A stretch of DNA of 64,000 nucleotides from Pullulanibacillus sp. KACC 23026 (GCF_029094525.1 NZ_CP119107.1:4092001-4156000); one strand, 5' to 3'. Shown: positions 14,697-23,848, counted from the first letter of the stretch. The notes: generated by a model from the letters alone, not told the origin. Numbers and translations are program-made.

Positions 14697-16433
14697 ATGC
14701 TGATTACTAAAGAACACTTACAAAAACGAATTGCGGTGGCGAGCAAACAAATTCCTGCTGACATAGTCATAAAAAACGGAATTATTATTGATGTCTTTAA
14801 TTTAGAATTCCTGCAGGCGGACTTAGCCATTTGCGATGGCTTTTTCGTCGGAATCGGTGAATTTGAGGGAAATCAGATTATTGATGCAAAAGGTCGTTAT
14901 ATAAGTCCTGCCCTTATTGATGGTCATGTTCATATCGAATCGTCCATGATCACACCTTCTGAATTTGCTAAGGTCGTCCTTCCACACGGTGTCACAACAG
15001 TCGTAACAGATCCTCATGAAATCGCAAACGTTTCAGGGGTTGAAGGTCTTGAATTTATGTTGAATAACTCAGAGGGCAGCCCATTAGATGTCTACGTCAT
15101 GCTTCCTTCCTGCGTCCCTGCCACCCCTTTTGAACATAACGGGGCAGTTCTTACGAGTCGAGAACTCGAACCTTTCTACTCCCACCCGCGAGTATTGGGT
15201 TTAGCAGAGGTCATGGATTATCCCTCTTTAAGAATGGCGGATGACAGAATGCTCGATAAAGTAGAGATGACCTTACAGCGTGGGGGACATATTGATGGTC
15301 ACTTGGCTGGGTTAGACTCAACTGCTGTCAATGTCTATAAGGCCTCTGGCATCACAACCGACCATGAAAGCCATACAATTGAAGAAGGGAAAAGTCGTTT
15401 GGCTCGCGGCATGTATTTACTCATCCGTGAAGGTTCCGTTGCAAAGGATTTAACTTCACTCATTGATCTGGTTACCCTTAAAAATGCACGGCGCTGTGTG
15501 TTCTGCACCGATGACAAGCACCTTGATGATCTCATAGAAGAAGGCAGCATCAATCACATTGTCAGGTTAGCCATCCAATGCGGTTTAGATCCGCTTCTTG
15601 CCATCCAAATGGCCACCTTGAATCCAGCAGAATGCTATGGTCTTTCTCATAAAGGCGCCCTTGCACCAGGCTATCAAGCTGATTTTCTGCTCATTGATGA
15701 CCTTGAAAATATGTCGATCGCTGAAGTCTATAAATCAGGGCAATGTGTGGCCAAAAACGGGGTATATCTAGAGAAGCCAGAAGCCTCAGTGACCTCAGAA
15801 TCCAAGGTGAGTCGATCTATCGTTCTTCCAAAGTTAACGAGCGAAAGTCTGCAGCTCCCTCTCACCTCATCTCAAGCTAACGTGATCGGGATCATTCCCA
15901 ATCAAATCACAACGAATAAACTTGTGGAAGAGGTTAACCGTGATCACGGCTTGTTTGTTCCATCACTTGAAAGCGATCAGTTAAAAATGGTTGTTATTGA
16001 ACGTCACCATCAAACAGGAAATATTGGCTTAGGAATCGTTAAGGGGTTTGGTTTAAAAGCGGGGGCCATTGCCACCACCATCGCTCACGACTCTCATAAT
16101 ATTGTAGCAACAGGAACCAATGATGCGGACTTACATATTGCCATCGAAGCTGTTGCAGATTGTCATGGCGGTCTTGTTATAGTGAAAGATCAAAAGGTCA
16201 TCGCCTCCTTATCTTTATCGATAGGGGGTCTCATGTCCGACCAATCCTACAAGCAGGTCTATGATGGCTTGCTGCAAATCAAGCCTGCTTTGCTTAAACT
16301 CGGTTTTGTTGGAGACTTTAATCCTTTTCTCACTCTTTCCTTTCTAACCTTGCCCGTTATTCCTTCTCTGAAACTAACCGATATGGGGCTCTTTGATGTG
16401 CAAACCATGAGCCATATTCCGGTAAGTGTCTAA
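14697..16433 (+). CDS. ade: Adenine deaminase
   Basis: Deaminates adenine to hypoxanthine in purine salvage. The 578 residues match the AdeC/Ade length. The amidohydrolase metal motif HVHIESS lies at 77-83 (His77, His79), followed by VTDPHEIANV; the C-terminal domain characteristic of this family contains VVIERHHQTGNIGLG and IAHDSHNIVATG. The ATG follows GAGGAGGCCCGCC. It is monocistronic with a strong terminator. The leader at 14580-14697 shows no PurR box or purine riboswitch that I can recognise. The 14307-14696 gap otherwise holds nothing clear apart from a TATACT box near 14590. Confidence 0.93.
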   Translation: MLITKEHLQKRIAVASKQIPADIVIKNGIIIDVFNLEFLQADLAICDGFFVGIGEFEGNQIIDAKGRYISPALIDGHVHIESSMITPSEFAKVVLPHGVTTVVTDPHEIANVSGVEGLEFMLNNSEGSPLDVYVMLPSCVPATPFEHNGAVLTSRELEPFYSHPRVLGLAEVMDYPSLRMADDRMLDKVEMTLQRGGHIDGHLAGLDSTAVNVYKASGITTDHESHTIEEGKSRLARGMYLLIREGSVAKDLTSLIDLVTLKNARRCVFCTDDKHLDDLIEEGSINHIVRLAIQCGLDPLLAIQMATLNPAECYGLSHKGALAPGYQADFLLIDDLENMSIAEVYKSGQCVAKNGVYLEKPEASVTSESKVSRSIVLPKLTSESLQLPLTSSQANVIGIIPNQITTNKLVEEVNRDHGLFVPSLESDQLKMVVIERHHQTGNIGLGIVKGFGLKAGAIATTIAHDSHNIVATGTNDADLHIAIEAVADCHGGLVIVKDQKVIASLSLSIGGLMSDQSYKQVYDGLLQIKPALLKLGFVGDFNPFLTLSFLTLPVIPSLKLTDMGLFDVQTMSHIPVSV

Positions 16434-16452
16434 GGCTAACGGCGAAACCTAA

Positions 16453-16496
16453 AAAGCCCAAGAACTCTCAAGTGAATGAGTGTTCTTGGGCTTTCT
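16453..16496 (+). terminator. Terminator after ade
   Basis: AAAGCCCAAGAACTC pairs with GAGTGTTCTTGGGCTTT across a short loop, with one bulge, followed by a T-rich tract. The flanking A-run and T-run let it work for the convergent HAD gene as well. Confidence 0.85.
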
Positions 16497-16507
16497 CCCA
16501 TGCTAAT

Positions 16508-17137
16508 CTAAGCCATTTTTTTAACTAGATTGATTAAATCTGTAAAATGATGAATGGCATACTCGTGTTCCTTTACCTCGCCAAACCCGTATTTGGCGAA
16601 TACAAAAGGGATGCCGGCTTTTTTAGCTGCTTGCTGGTCACCAGCTGTATCCCCGATATATATAGGCGTTTCCAAGTGATTGCGCTCCATCACTAGCTTA
16701 ATGTTATCCCCTTTTGGAAGGCCCGTTCTGCCGGGGCACTCAAAATCCTCAAAATAATCGCCGAGTTTGTGATACTCAAGAAAAGCTTCAATATAGCCAT
16801 CTTGACAATTTGAAACGATAAAAAGCTTGTAGTTCTTAGAAAGCGACTTGATTCCATCCTCCACACCTTCATAAAGACGGCCTCCGTAATTTCGAACCCA
16901 CTCATTTTCAACTTCACAGCAAGTTTTTAATAGAGCTCGACGCTTTTTTTCATCCAAATCTGCAAACAAGATGTCCCCAATCGCTTCAATTTGCAAACCC
17001 ATTGTCTTTTTAAAATCCTCGGAGGTAATGACCTTATCATATCCTTCAACCTGCTCAATCACACTATTCCAGGATCGAGCAACGACCTCTCGTGAATCCC
17101 ACAGCGTACCATCTAAATCGAAAATCAGACTATCCAT
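16508..17137 (-). CDS. HAD-family phosphatase
   Basis: A haloacid-dehalogenase-type hydrolase of about 210 residues. Motif I FDLDGTLWDS gives the nucleophile pair Asp7/Asp9; motif II is FIVSN; Lys in GLPKGDN is motif III; IYIGDTAGDQQAA is motif IV. The helical cap between motifs I and II resembles phosphoglycolate phosphatase/PpaX-like enzymes, but the substrate is unknown. A longer frame begins at 17152; I chose the ATG at 17137 because GGAGG lies eight bases before it, while it is only two bases from the upstream ATG. It is read alone. Confidence 0.85.
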   Translation of the reverse strand: MDSLIFDLDGTLWDSREVVARSWNSVIEQVEGYDKVITSEDFKKTMGLQIEAIGDILFADLDEKKRRALLKTCCEVENEWVRNYGGRLYEGVEDGIKSLSKNYKLFIVSNCQDGYIEAFLEYHKLGDYFEDFECPGRTGLPKGDNIKLVMERNHLETPIYIGDTAGDQQAAKKAGIPFVFAKYGFGEVKEHEYAIHHFTDLINLVKKMA

Positions 17138-17299
17138 TGTCATGTCCTCCATCTTTAAAAATAAAAAAACCCTTCACTTATTTAGGTGATGGGTGATGTA
17201 CTTTTATATTGTTTAAAAAAATCAAAACCTTATTCACCATCATAACAAAACTGTAAATATATGTCTATATCATCAAAGCAACACTGGAATCCATAATGA

Positions 17300-17505
17300 G
17301 CAACCAGAAATAGGCGGAGATTTTTCCGTTAAACAGCCGAATGGAGCTCAGGTGCAGGTATATAAGCGGAAGTTTTCCGCTTAAACAGGTCAAAATGACT
17401 CAGATCCACGCTTTCCGAAGTCAATAGTCGGAAATTCTCCGTCTATTTAAGCTGTTTTCAGCGCTATTTCATAATTAAGAGAACTTTCTCCGCTTATTTA
17501 TCCAA
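17300..17505. repeat. 200-bp four-hairpin intergenic repeat, copy A
   Basis: A mosaic of four short palindromes of the type AAGCGGAAGTTTTCCGCTTA joined by about 25-bp linkers (GGCGGAGATTTTTCCG, the above, GTCGGAAATTCTCCG, and a last half). The same module order and linkers occur at 18381-18590, and inverted at 59689-59890. Copies A and B lie on either side of the repeat-protein gene at 17614-17967 in the same orientation. There is no ORF, and none of the hairpins has a T-run. Confidence 0.85.
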
Positions 17506-17613
17506 GCTTAGGAGACACCCCAAGCTTTGTCCACGTTATCGGAACGACTAATAGAAAAAGCCACTCCTTTTTGGAATGACTTCCCTATTTCTTTCTTTAT
17601 CTCGATTGAGGTC

Positions 17614-17967
17614 TTAGTGATACCCCATTCCTGGAGAATAGGTTCCTCCCCCATGATGATGGCCATAACCCGGCATATAAGTCCCATGAGTATGGTGGTA
17701 ACCAGCACCTGGCACATACGTTCCGCCGCCGTGATGGTAACCAGCACCTGGCACATACGTTCCATGGGTATGGTGGTAGCCTGCTCCTGGAACATAAGTC
17801 CCGCCACCGTGGTGGTAGCCGGCTCCTGGAACATAAGTGCCGTGTCCGTGATGATAACCAACTCCTGGAACATAAGTGCCGTGTCCACCATGATAAGCTC
17901 TCTCATCAGGTAGACCTGCTGGATATCCAGGATAGAACCCATTGTAATAAGGCATTGATTCAAACAT
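17614..17967 (-). CDS. His/Gly/Tyr-rich 13-residue repeat protein, candidate spore coat protein
   Basis: A 117-residue low-complexity protein. After a short head (MFESMPYYNGFYPGYPAGLP) come seven tandem 13-residue repeats of the form HGTYVPGAGYHHG, with the first residue alternating His/Gly and the last Gly/Thr. There is no signal peptide or membrane segment. Such Tyr/His/Gly-rich repeats are typical of spore coat or crust proteins that crosslink through tyrosine or bind metals; this is inference. Support comes from a sigma-K-like promoter (18001-18028) that would start transcription about 26 bases before the ATG, leaving room for just the GAGGAGGAG ribosome binding site. Larger open frames on either strand across it are shadows of the repeats. 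Confidence 0.7.
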   Translation of the reverse strand: MFESMPYYNGFYPGYPAGLPDERAYHGGHGTYVPGVGYHHGHGTYVPGAGYHHGGGTYVPGAGYHHTHGTYVPGAGYHHGGGTYVPGAGYHHTHGTYMPGYGHHHGGGTYSPGMGYH

Positions 17968-18000
17968 GTAATTAGTCTCCTCCTCGACCGTCTGTCAAAA

Positions 18001-18028
18001 TAGGGTATGTGTCCCGGTTCGAAGAGGT
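18001..18028 (-). promoter_or_regulatory. Sigma-K-like promoter of the repeat-protein gene
   Basis: On the minus strand the -10 CATACCCTA (18009-18001) fits the sigma-K consensus CATANNNTA, and an AC pair lies 17 bases upstream (18028-18027), the consensus -35 position. Transcription would start near 17994. The match is exact to the short consensus, but the consensus itself is loose. Confidence 0.5.
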
Positions 18029-18380
18029 TTGGGCTTATGCCTAGTATAATGAAAAAACCCATAATGCCCTTGTTTAACGGGTTCACTTCAGAGGTGCAAA
18101 CAATTAACTATCAAGGTAAATCGCACGTGTGATTTTTATTGTAATATCAATGTTTATTGACCTTTTTAAATCATAGTTTAATTTACATGGGTGGATATAA
18201 TTATAGGAGGTGTGTGAATTAACCGGTGATTGAGCAAGTGAAAGGTAGGGGGATTACCAAGGAATTTGGATATATCTGTTAAAAAAATGTTGGATTATCG
18301 AAGACTTTGTAAAAAAATGGTTCTTAAGGTAAAAACCGGAGTGTAATGGTTAACAAGAAATTTTAGAGTCACCTGTGATC

Positions 18381-18590
18381 GTTGAAATAAGCGGAGATTT
18401 TTCCGTTATCAACCAAAGTAGCGTTCAGTTCGTCATAAATAAGCGGAGTTTTTCCGCTTAAACAAAAAGAAATGACCCATTTTCATGTTTTTCGAGTCAA
18501 TAGTCGGAATTTCTCCGTCTATTTTAGCTATTTTTGGTGCTGATTTCTAAATAAGCGGAATTTCTCCGCTTATTTAGAAAGTTCACTTTA
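18381..18590. repeat. 200-bp four-hairpin intergenic repeat, copy B
   Basis: Same module order as copy A: AAGCGGAGATTTTTCCG, linker, AAGCGGAGTTTTTCCGCTTA, linker, AGTCAATAGTCGGAATTTC, linker, AAGCGGAATTTCTCCGCTTA. It lies in the 17968-19099 gap, which otherwise shows no convincing gene. Confidence 0.85.
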
Positions 18591-18636
18591 GCCATTTAAT
18601 GAAATAGGTAATAGATTCATTTTATGAAAATAATCA

Positions 18637-18665
18637 AACCGAATCTCAAAGGATTCGGTTGTTTT
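18637..18665 (+). terminator. Orphan terminator-like hairpin
   Basis: AACCGAATC (18637-18645) pairs with GATTCGGTT (18652-18660), followed by GTTTTG. No gene ends at this site on the plus strand, so it either ends an unannotated RNA or is without function. Confidence 0.4.
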
Positions 18666-19099
18666 GACGTTTACTAGTCTTTTCTTTCTGTGATTTTATT
18701 GTGAATAGTAGTGTGATTGAAGGTGATAATTAGAGTTTTGCACCTCACAAGCGAACCCGTTATGCCCTTGTTAGGCGGTTTAATAAGATCAACCATCTGT
18801 TCATCCACTTCATTCCCCCTCACACTTATAAGAGTCATCGTCTCTATAAAAATGTTCATTTTTCAATTTTAAAATCACGATTTAACTCCATGCCTGTGTT
18901 TAACATAAGATTTTCTTATGTCAATGGCTTGTTTTTCGGGCCTCTTTCACAATAAATAGCAATTCCATATCACTTTTAGCCAATTTATCTCAAAACGATA
19001 TTTTATTTATATCAAATTGAGATTTAAAATAAAAATAAGAAATAAATGAAGCGCGAACAGGTCGCTTTCATTCGGAAGGTTAACAAGGGGGATTCATAA

Positions 19100-19246
19100 A
19101 TGAGTCAATCAGAAAGAAATCAAAAAGTGAGACAGTTAATCGATAAGAACAAGTTCAATGAGAAGGAAATTCTCAAGATGACGGATGGCCAAATCGACTA
19201 TTATCACTGGCTCTATTTTGTAGACTCTGTTTATGACTACATGTAA
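19100..19246 (+). CDS. BH0509-like small protein
   Basis: A 48-residue ORF: it starts MSQSERNQKVRQLI and contains LKMTDGQIDYYHWLYF. The pattern 'S..ER...V..LI.....F...E.LKMTD..IDYIY' resembles the BH0509 family of small Bacillales proteins of unknown function. A good AAGGGGGATTC ribosome binding site lies before the ATG, and a strong terminator (19276-19301) follows 30 bases after the stop, which together argue for a real gene. No membrane segment; a short helical protein. Function unknown. Confidence 0.72.
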   Translation: MSQSERNQKVRQLIDKNKFNEKEILKMTDGQIDYYHWLYFVDSVYDYM

Positions 19247-19275
19247 TCATACAATATAATTACTAAATCACGTTT

Positions 19276-19306
19276 CAGCTCTTGCCTGTAGGCAAGAGCT
19301 GTTTTA
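19276..19306 (+). terminator. Terminator after the BH0509-like gene
   Basis: Perfect 11-bp stem CAGCTCTTGCC (19276-19286) with GGCAAGAGCTG (19291-19301), four-base loop, then TTTTATTTT. Confidence 0.9.
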
Positions 19307-19469
19307 TTTTACTAACCAATAATAACCTTGATTGCTTTCTGACTCGCCGACTTCTGTGCGTAGGGCTACCGTTTTCGCGGGAAAGCCTCTCTTGCCCACC
19401 ATTTTAGCTCTCATCTCGCTCATTTTCGTGGGCAAGCGCCATTTGCAGTGAGTGCTCAACCTTCGTGAA

Positions 19470-19503
19470 AAAAATAAACAGCCGCCCACAATTGAAGGGC
19501 GGC
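19470..19503 (-). terminator. Terminator of the beta-helix gene
   Basis: On the minus strand CGCCGCCC-loop-GGGCGGC (19503-19481) is followed by TGTTTATTTTTTT. It lies about 140 bases past the stop at 19645; the sequence between holds no gene. Confidence 0.75.
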
Positions 19504-19644
19504 GAAGTTAATTAATTCTATTCTATATTTTATTGGACTTAATCGGTTTAGACCTCGAACCGGTTAACTGAATGCCGTTATTGGGATGGCTGATCGAATT
19601 GTGACCAATGGCGTTTTTTCAGCTTTGGACCCCGGTTTTCCGGC

Positions 19645-21447
19645 TTAAGATACTGAATTATTTCTACCTACAAAGCTCTTAGAGGACGAACTGATTTTAA
19701 TTCCATGTCCTTTGCTTTTACTGATTTTATTTTTAATTAGCTTTGCGGTTGAATGATTGGTTACTGATATACCATTTAAGTTAGCTCCTGTTACCTTATT
19801 TCTGCTGACTTCGGTGCCGTTTGCGTGAACAAGGTACAGACCATCCTGTCCGCTGTTAGAAATCGTATTACCGGAAATAACGTTAGATTTTACTGGGTTT
19901 GATGAGCTTCCATAGAGCTTGACTCCATGACTCTGCGAACCCATAATTGTGTTGTTCTTAAGCTGATTTTGATTAGAGCCCGAGTTGACCCCAATCCCGT
20001 ATTTAGACTGAGTAATAACGTTATGACTGATTGTATTAAGATTGGACCATCGATAAAGCACAATCCCATAATTGCCATTATTTCCGATCTTATTGCTATC
20101 CACTTCGTTGCTCGACGAATGAGTTGAAATGGATATCCCGCTTCCCAAATTATCACGAATAATATTATTCGTAATGGAGGCATTGGCATTCGCGTAGACA
20201 GATATACCGTGACTGTGGTTATTTGTAATTGTATTTGAGTCGACCTTAACATCATTGGAATAGTGGTGAATCGCTAATCCATATTCCTTAGAGCTTTGGA
20301 CGTTATTCCCTTTGATTACGGTTTGACTGGTATAAGCTAAATAGATCCCATCCCCATCTGCATGATGAATTGTATTATTTTCTATGGACACATCCTCAAT
20401 ACTACTTTCCGATGTTCCTAAAAAAACAATCCCCTTTCCGCCAACGCGACCTGGAATCTTATGCACAGAGTCAAACCGATTCCCTGTTATATTAATGGCG
20501 TAATGATTATCCGTATAGATTGGCACAATGGGATTATCAGGACTGTAATTAGCTTTGGGATTACTTGGGACCGTTATAAAATAAATGCCTGTTCCCACAT
20601 TCTCAAACGTATTGTTTAAAATGGACAGATCTTTGAATTTTAAGGCGTCAACCGCCTCATCCGTTAAGTTCTTGAATGAATTGTTTTGAATCGTAATGTA
20701 CTGTGGATAAACACCTTTTACAGTGGTGTGACTGCCGACTCCCCTTGAGTAGTTCTCAATTGTATTCCCTTGAATCGTTATATTCCTGCATGGGGTATCA
20801 TCGTAATAACCGAATGGGTAGGAAACTGTACCGTTATGCGTTATGTCGAGTTGAATGGCTTCTTTCTTAGCAAAATTATCATCATGAAAATAACCATTTA
20901 TTGTACTATTCAAGACTTGTCCATTTTGAACGCCAACAAATTCTATGGCGTGGGCCCCATAATCATTGAGTACATTCGTGTTCTTAACCGTGACATTTGA
21001 GGCATGTCCAAATTCGAGATTATCAAAGGTATGCTTTCCCGAAAGCGCTTGGCCATTTCCATCCCATGTCCCGCCTTCGATGACAATATCATGATCCCCG
21101 GTATAACCAGGGCCACCCCTTTCATTTCGCAACATGGGTCCAAAAACCGCATTTCTTTTGATCACCGCGTGGCTTGATAAAATAAGATGGGTGTTAGAAT
21201 GGATCTTCAGCGCTTTGGAGATTAAATAAGTCCCGTCCGGTACAGTTATTGTTGTGGACCTATATTTTTGAGCCGCATCGAGCGCTGCTTGGAGATTAGC
21301 GGTATCATCCACTGAGTCGGAACCATTGGCCCCAAAATCAAGAACTGTAAGATTAACGGATTCACTGGCAGACACTTTTTCCATCCCCAATCCTCCAACT
21401 AATAAAAGAAGAAAGCCCATCATAATGTTAACAACCTTTAATCGCAT
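19645..21447 (-). CDS. Secreted right-handed parallel beta-helix protein, pectate-lyase/epimerase type
   Basis: An exported 600-residue protein. The signal peptide starts MRLKVVNIMMGFLLLLVGGL and ends near VSASES. An N-terminal Pectate_lyase_3-type module follows (VLDFGANGSDSVDDTANLQA, then ITVPDGTYLISKALKI), and from about residue 100 to the end there are roughly 20 beta-helix coils rich in N-x-I, N-T-I and G-I-x-I turns (NosD/PbH1 type). It could be a polysaccharide lyase, an alginate/mannuronan-type epimerase or a hydrolase of another glycan; catalytic residues cannot be assigned. An open frame reaches 21546, but GAGGAAGGG lies correctly for the ATG at 21447, which starts the signal peptide. 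Monocistronic. Confidence 0.85.
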   Translation of the reverse strand: MRLKVVNIMMGFLLLLVGGLGMEKVSASESVNLTVLDFGANGSDSVDDTANLQAALDAAQKYRSTTITVPDGTYLISKALKIHSNTHLILSSHAVIKRNAVFGPMLRNERGGPGYTGDHDIVIEGGTWDGNGQALSGKHTFDNLEFGHASNVTVKNTNVLNDYGAHAIEFVGVQNGQVLNSTINGYFHDDNFAKKEAIQLDITHNGTVSYPFGYYDDTPCRNITIQGNTIENYSRGVGSHTTVKGVYPQYITIQNNSFKNLTDEAVDALKFKDLSILNNTFENVGTGIYFITVPSNPKANYSPDNPIVPIYTDNHYAINITGNRFDSVHKIPGRVGGKGIVFLGTSESSIEDVSIENNTIHHADGDGIYLAYTSQTVIKGNNVQSSKEYGLAIHHYSNDVKVDSNTITNNHSHGISVYANANASITNNIIRDNLGSGISISTHSSSNEVDSNKIGNNGNYGIVLYRWSNLNTISHNVITQSKYGIGVNSGSNQNQLKNNTIMGSQSHGVKLYGSSSNPVKSNVISGNTISNSGQDGLYLVHANGTEVSRNKVTGANLNGISVTNHSTAKLIKNKISKSKGHGIKISSSSKSFVGRNNSVS

Positions 21448-21719
21448 CCCAATCCCTTCCTCTCTGCTATGCTTCACCTTTTTTACTATTTTTTTGAAAT
21501 TCCTATAAATTATTCCTGAAACTTTCTTATGAACGGTTGATAACAAACCATATTTTTTTTATAAAGACCTAAAAAGTTAAGAACACTTAGGGATAAAAGC
21601 GTTCAAACCAACTGAAATGGTGCCACTCGAGATCCCTTTTCATCATAAAATCTTGCTTCAAAGAATAAAAATTTGTATCCCTTATTTGTACCCGCTGATC
21701 ACCGAAAGGAGGAATAAGA

Positions 21720-22316
21720 GTGGCTCCCTATGAATTTCAGGCTATTAATGAAGCCTTGTTAGTTGGTCAAAGGATTCCTAAGGACTATATTTTCACAAAA
21801 GGTTATGGGGATACCGATATTGGTCCGGGGCATGACCCTTGGGAAACGGGCTCGTTTGATATGGCACGGCAAATGGCTCAAATCGAAAACTTTAATATTG
21901 TAAGGTATACGTCTATTGTCCCACCTGACGCGACCGAGATATCCATCGAACAGGCGAAGACTCTATACCATCCAGGTGCGGTCATGGAATGCATCATCTC
22001 ACAAATGAACGGCTATGAAGGGGACCGACTATGCGCAGGTGTTGGATTAGTCCAGGTAAAAAGAAGCTATGACGGCAAGCTTATTTCTAATTATGCGGCG
22101 GAATACATTGGAAACGCTGACGAAGAGGTAGCCAAAAAGTGTTTGCACCGATCTTTAACTCATGAATTTACTCGGCGTTATGATCCTAGAGAATACTATA
22201 TGGATCAAGAAAAACACTGTATTCAGGTACATGAAGTTCAGCACCGTTATGGAACAGCGATCGCCCTGATTGGTTTTGTGACTTACATCTATCCCGTACT
22301 AGGAAAGTTTCAATAA
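21720..22316 (+). CDS. Pyruvoyl-dependent arginine decarboxylase-like protein
   Basis: Resembles PvlArgDC, which decarboxylates arginine to agmatine for polyamine synthesis. At 198 residues it keeps the family core: TKGYGDTDIG near 26, ETGSFDMARQ near 42, FNIVRYTSIVPPDA at 58-71, MECIISQMNG and RLCAGVGLVQV. Known PvlArgDC self-cleaves at Ser-Ser in VSSILPP to make a pyruvoyl group; here the site reads Thr64-Ser65, so the pyruvoyl-forming serine is kept and the residue before it is changed. Starts with GTG behind AAAGGAGG. It stands alone. Processing and activity are inferred, not shown. Confidence 0.85.
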   Translation: MAPYEFQAINEALLVGQRIPKDYIFTKGYGDTDIGPGHDPWETGSFDMARQMAQIENFNIVRYTSIVPPDATEISIEQAKTLYHPGAVMECIISQMNGYEGDRLCAGVGLVQVKRSYDGKLISNYAAEYIGNADEEVAKKCLHRSLTHEFTRRYDPREYYMDQEKHCIQVHEVQHRYGTAIALIGFVTYIYPVLGKFQ

Positions 22317-22396
22317 TCGATTAAGCCACACTCGGTTGGTCGAATCGTCTATCGGGGCTTCTCTCTGTTCACTAGTTAATCAAAGGACCGTCATGT

Positions 22397-23848
22397 TCAT
22401 GATTTGAATTTGACGGTCACATTTTTTGGGATATGATAATACAAATTAAACGTTATATAGGGAAGGGTTCCTTTTTTGGGGACACTGTGCTGCATGAATT
22501 GCGTGTATCGATATTTGGTAACATAAATGACCGTGGATTGTTTAGCCAACTGATCTTTTATTTCCTGATTACGAATTTCCGTCGTATGACCGATGCGATT
22601 AAAGACACCTAAATACATGACCATCATGGCCACTGAACAAACGCCTGCCCCCCGGATGACCACAGGCCGTATCCCCGGTTGAATGACACTATTCAAGAGC
22701 TCCACCGCAACTAGCGCCATCATGAAGTAAGAAGAGAGAAAGCACCTCGGACTGAGCGGTGTGACAACCAAAAACGGCATCGCCAAAACGGCACTCGAAA
22801 TCAGAAAAAATATGGCCCGATTTCGCTTGGTTCTCCCCTTCACCGACACACAAATTACCACAAAAAGTGTCACCACATAGACAAATGAAAATAAGCCCTC
22901 CAATATACGAGCTCCACTAAACCTCACATGGAAATTACTGATCCATATGATCTTATAAACGGGATAAGCCCCTAATATTAATGATAAAAACCAAGAAAGA
23001 ACCTTGAATGGATGAGTTTGTAGCAGCCAGATTCCAGCAAAGGATAGTACAAGAATTAAAATCGTGTTGTTTAAGATGTAATGCGGATAAATATGAGCTG
23101 CCGCATGAATCATTTTGTTTACTAGAGAAGCTTCATGCTCGGTCAAAGCGATGGAGCGTCCCTTATAATTTCCGCTCACGACTGTTCGATAGCCGCTGTT
23201 TGAGAACATAATCACGGCACCAATGATCACTGAGATAAAATAAGTGACATGCAGAAGATAAACTTTTCGATAGCGGATGAATGTGTAGAGCATGACAAGC
23301 GCAGCAGCAAAGATATTATATAAAGTGACATGTTCAATAAATAACTGTGATCCAATTCCAAGAGGAACCATCCAAATCCAGCTTCCTCTCGGATAGGTCG
23401 GTTCATCCCCATCTAGGACATTCTTAATAATGTTTAAATACAATAAACTAAAAAAGGCAGCTGTTATGTAGTTGGCAAATCCTGCGCCCCACCCATAGGT
23501 TTGAGCAAACACCTTTGCTGGGAGCGATAAGATGAGAAAAAATAAGAGGAGACCGCAATGGAGCTGTTTAAGATCAATTAGACGCCAGAGCAGATAAAAC
23601 ACGCCTGTACAAAAGAGACTCATAGCAAGAACACGCGCCGCCAAATTTCTCGTAATGAGAATTTCTAGCAAGTTTCCTAAATAACGCCCATTATAATTAG
23701 AAAACCCGTGTTGCATTCTCTCCCAGCCAACCGAGGATCCCCAAGTCCAATCATCCTGAGTCAAAGCCATATTGAAAGCTATATAGAGATAAAATAAGAA
23801 AACGATCCCGAAAGCTACATAACGCGTCTTATGAGTTAGTCTTTCCAT
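22397..23848 (-). CDS. Multi-pass GT-C-like membrane glycosyltransferase (DUF6056-like)
   Basis: A membrane protein of about 483 residues with roughly 11 hydrophobic segments and an early acidic loop TQDDWTWGSSVGW followed by NYNGRYLGN, the D-D and N-G-R signature of DUF6056-type GT-C glycosyltransferases. In three-part Gtr systems this protein transfers the sugar from the lipid carrier onto a surface polymer. A longer frame starts at 23875, but the ATG at 23848 is preceded by a purine-rich AGAGAGGCGG, so I chose it; it overlaps the end of the gtrA-like gene by 20 bases. Last gene of the operon gtrB-gtrA-this gene. The target polymer (teichoic acid, for example) is unknown. Confidence 0.72.
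   Translation of the reverse strand: MERLTHKTRYVAFGIVFLFYLYIAFNMALTQDDWTWGSSVGWERMQHGFSNYNGRYLGNLLEILITRNLAARVLAMSLFCTGVFYLLWRLIDLKQLHCGLLLFFLILSLPAKVFAQTYGWGAGFANYITAAFFSLLYLNIIKNVLDGDEPTYPRGSWIWMVPLGIGSQLFIEHVTLYNIFAAALVMLYTFIRYRKVYLLHVTYFISVIIGAVIMFSNSGYRTVVSGNYKGRSIALTEHEASLVNKMIHAAAHIYPHYILNNTILILVLSFAGIWLLQTHPFKVLSWFLSLILGAYPVYKIIWISNFHVRFSGARILEGLFSFVYVVTLFVVICVSVKGRTKRNRAIFFLISSAVLAMPFLVVTPLSPRCFLSSYFMMALVAVELLNSVIQPGIRPVVIRGAGVCSVAMMVMYLGVFNRIGHTTEIRNQEIKDQLAKQSTVIYVTKYRYTQFMQHSVPKKGTLPYITFNLYYHIPKNVTVKFKS

Noticed and set aside
17508-18086. Large minus-strand and plus-strand open frames over the 13-residue repeat gene
   Set aside because: They are other frames of the 39-bp repeats; only the 17614-17967 frame has the regular protein repeat, a ribosome binding site and a promoter.
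18674-18859. 61-residue minus-strand open frame in the 18-19 kb gap
   Set aside because: Unremarkable composition, weak start context and no family resemblance; the NKGI-like piece repeated near 18060 is not enough to call a gene.
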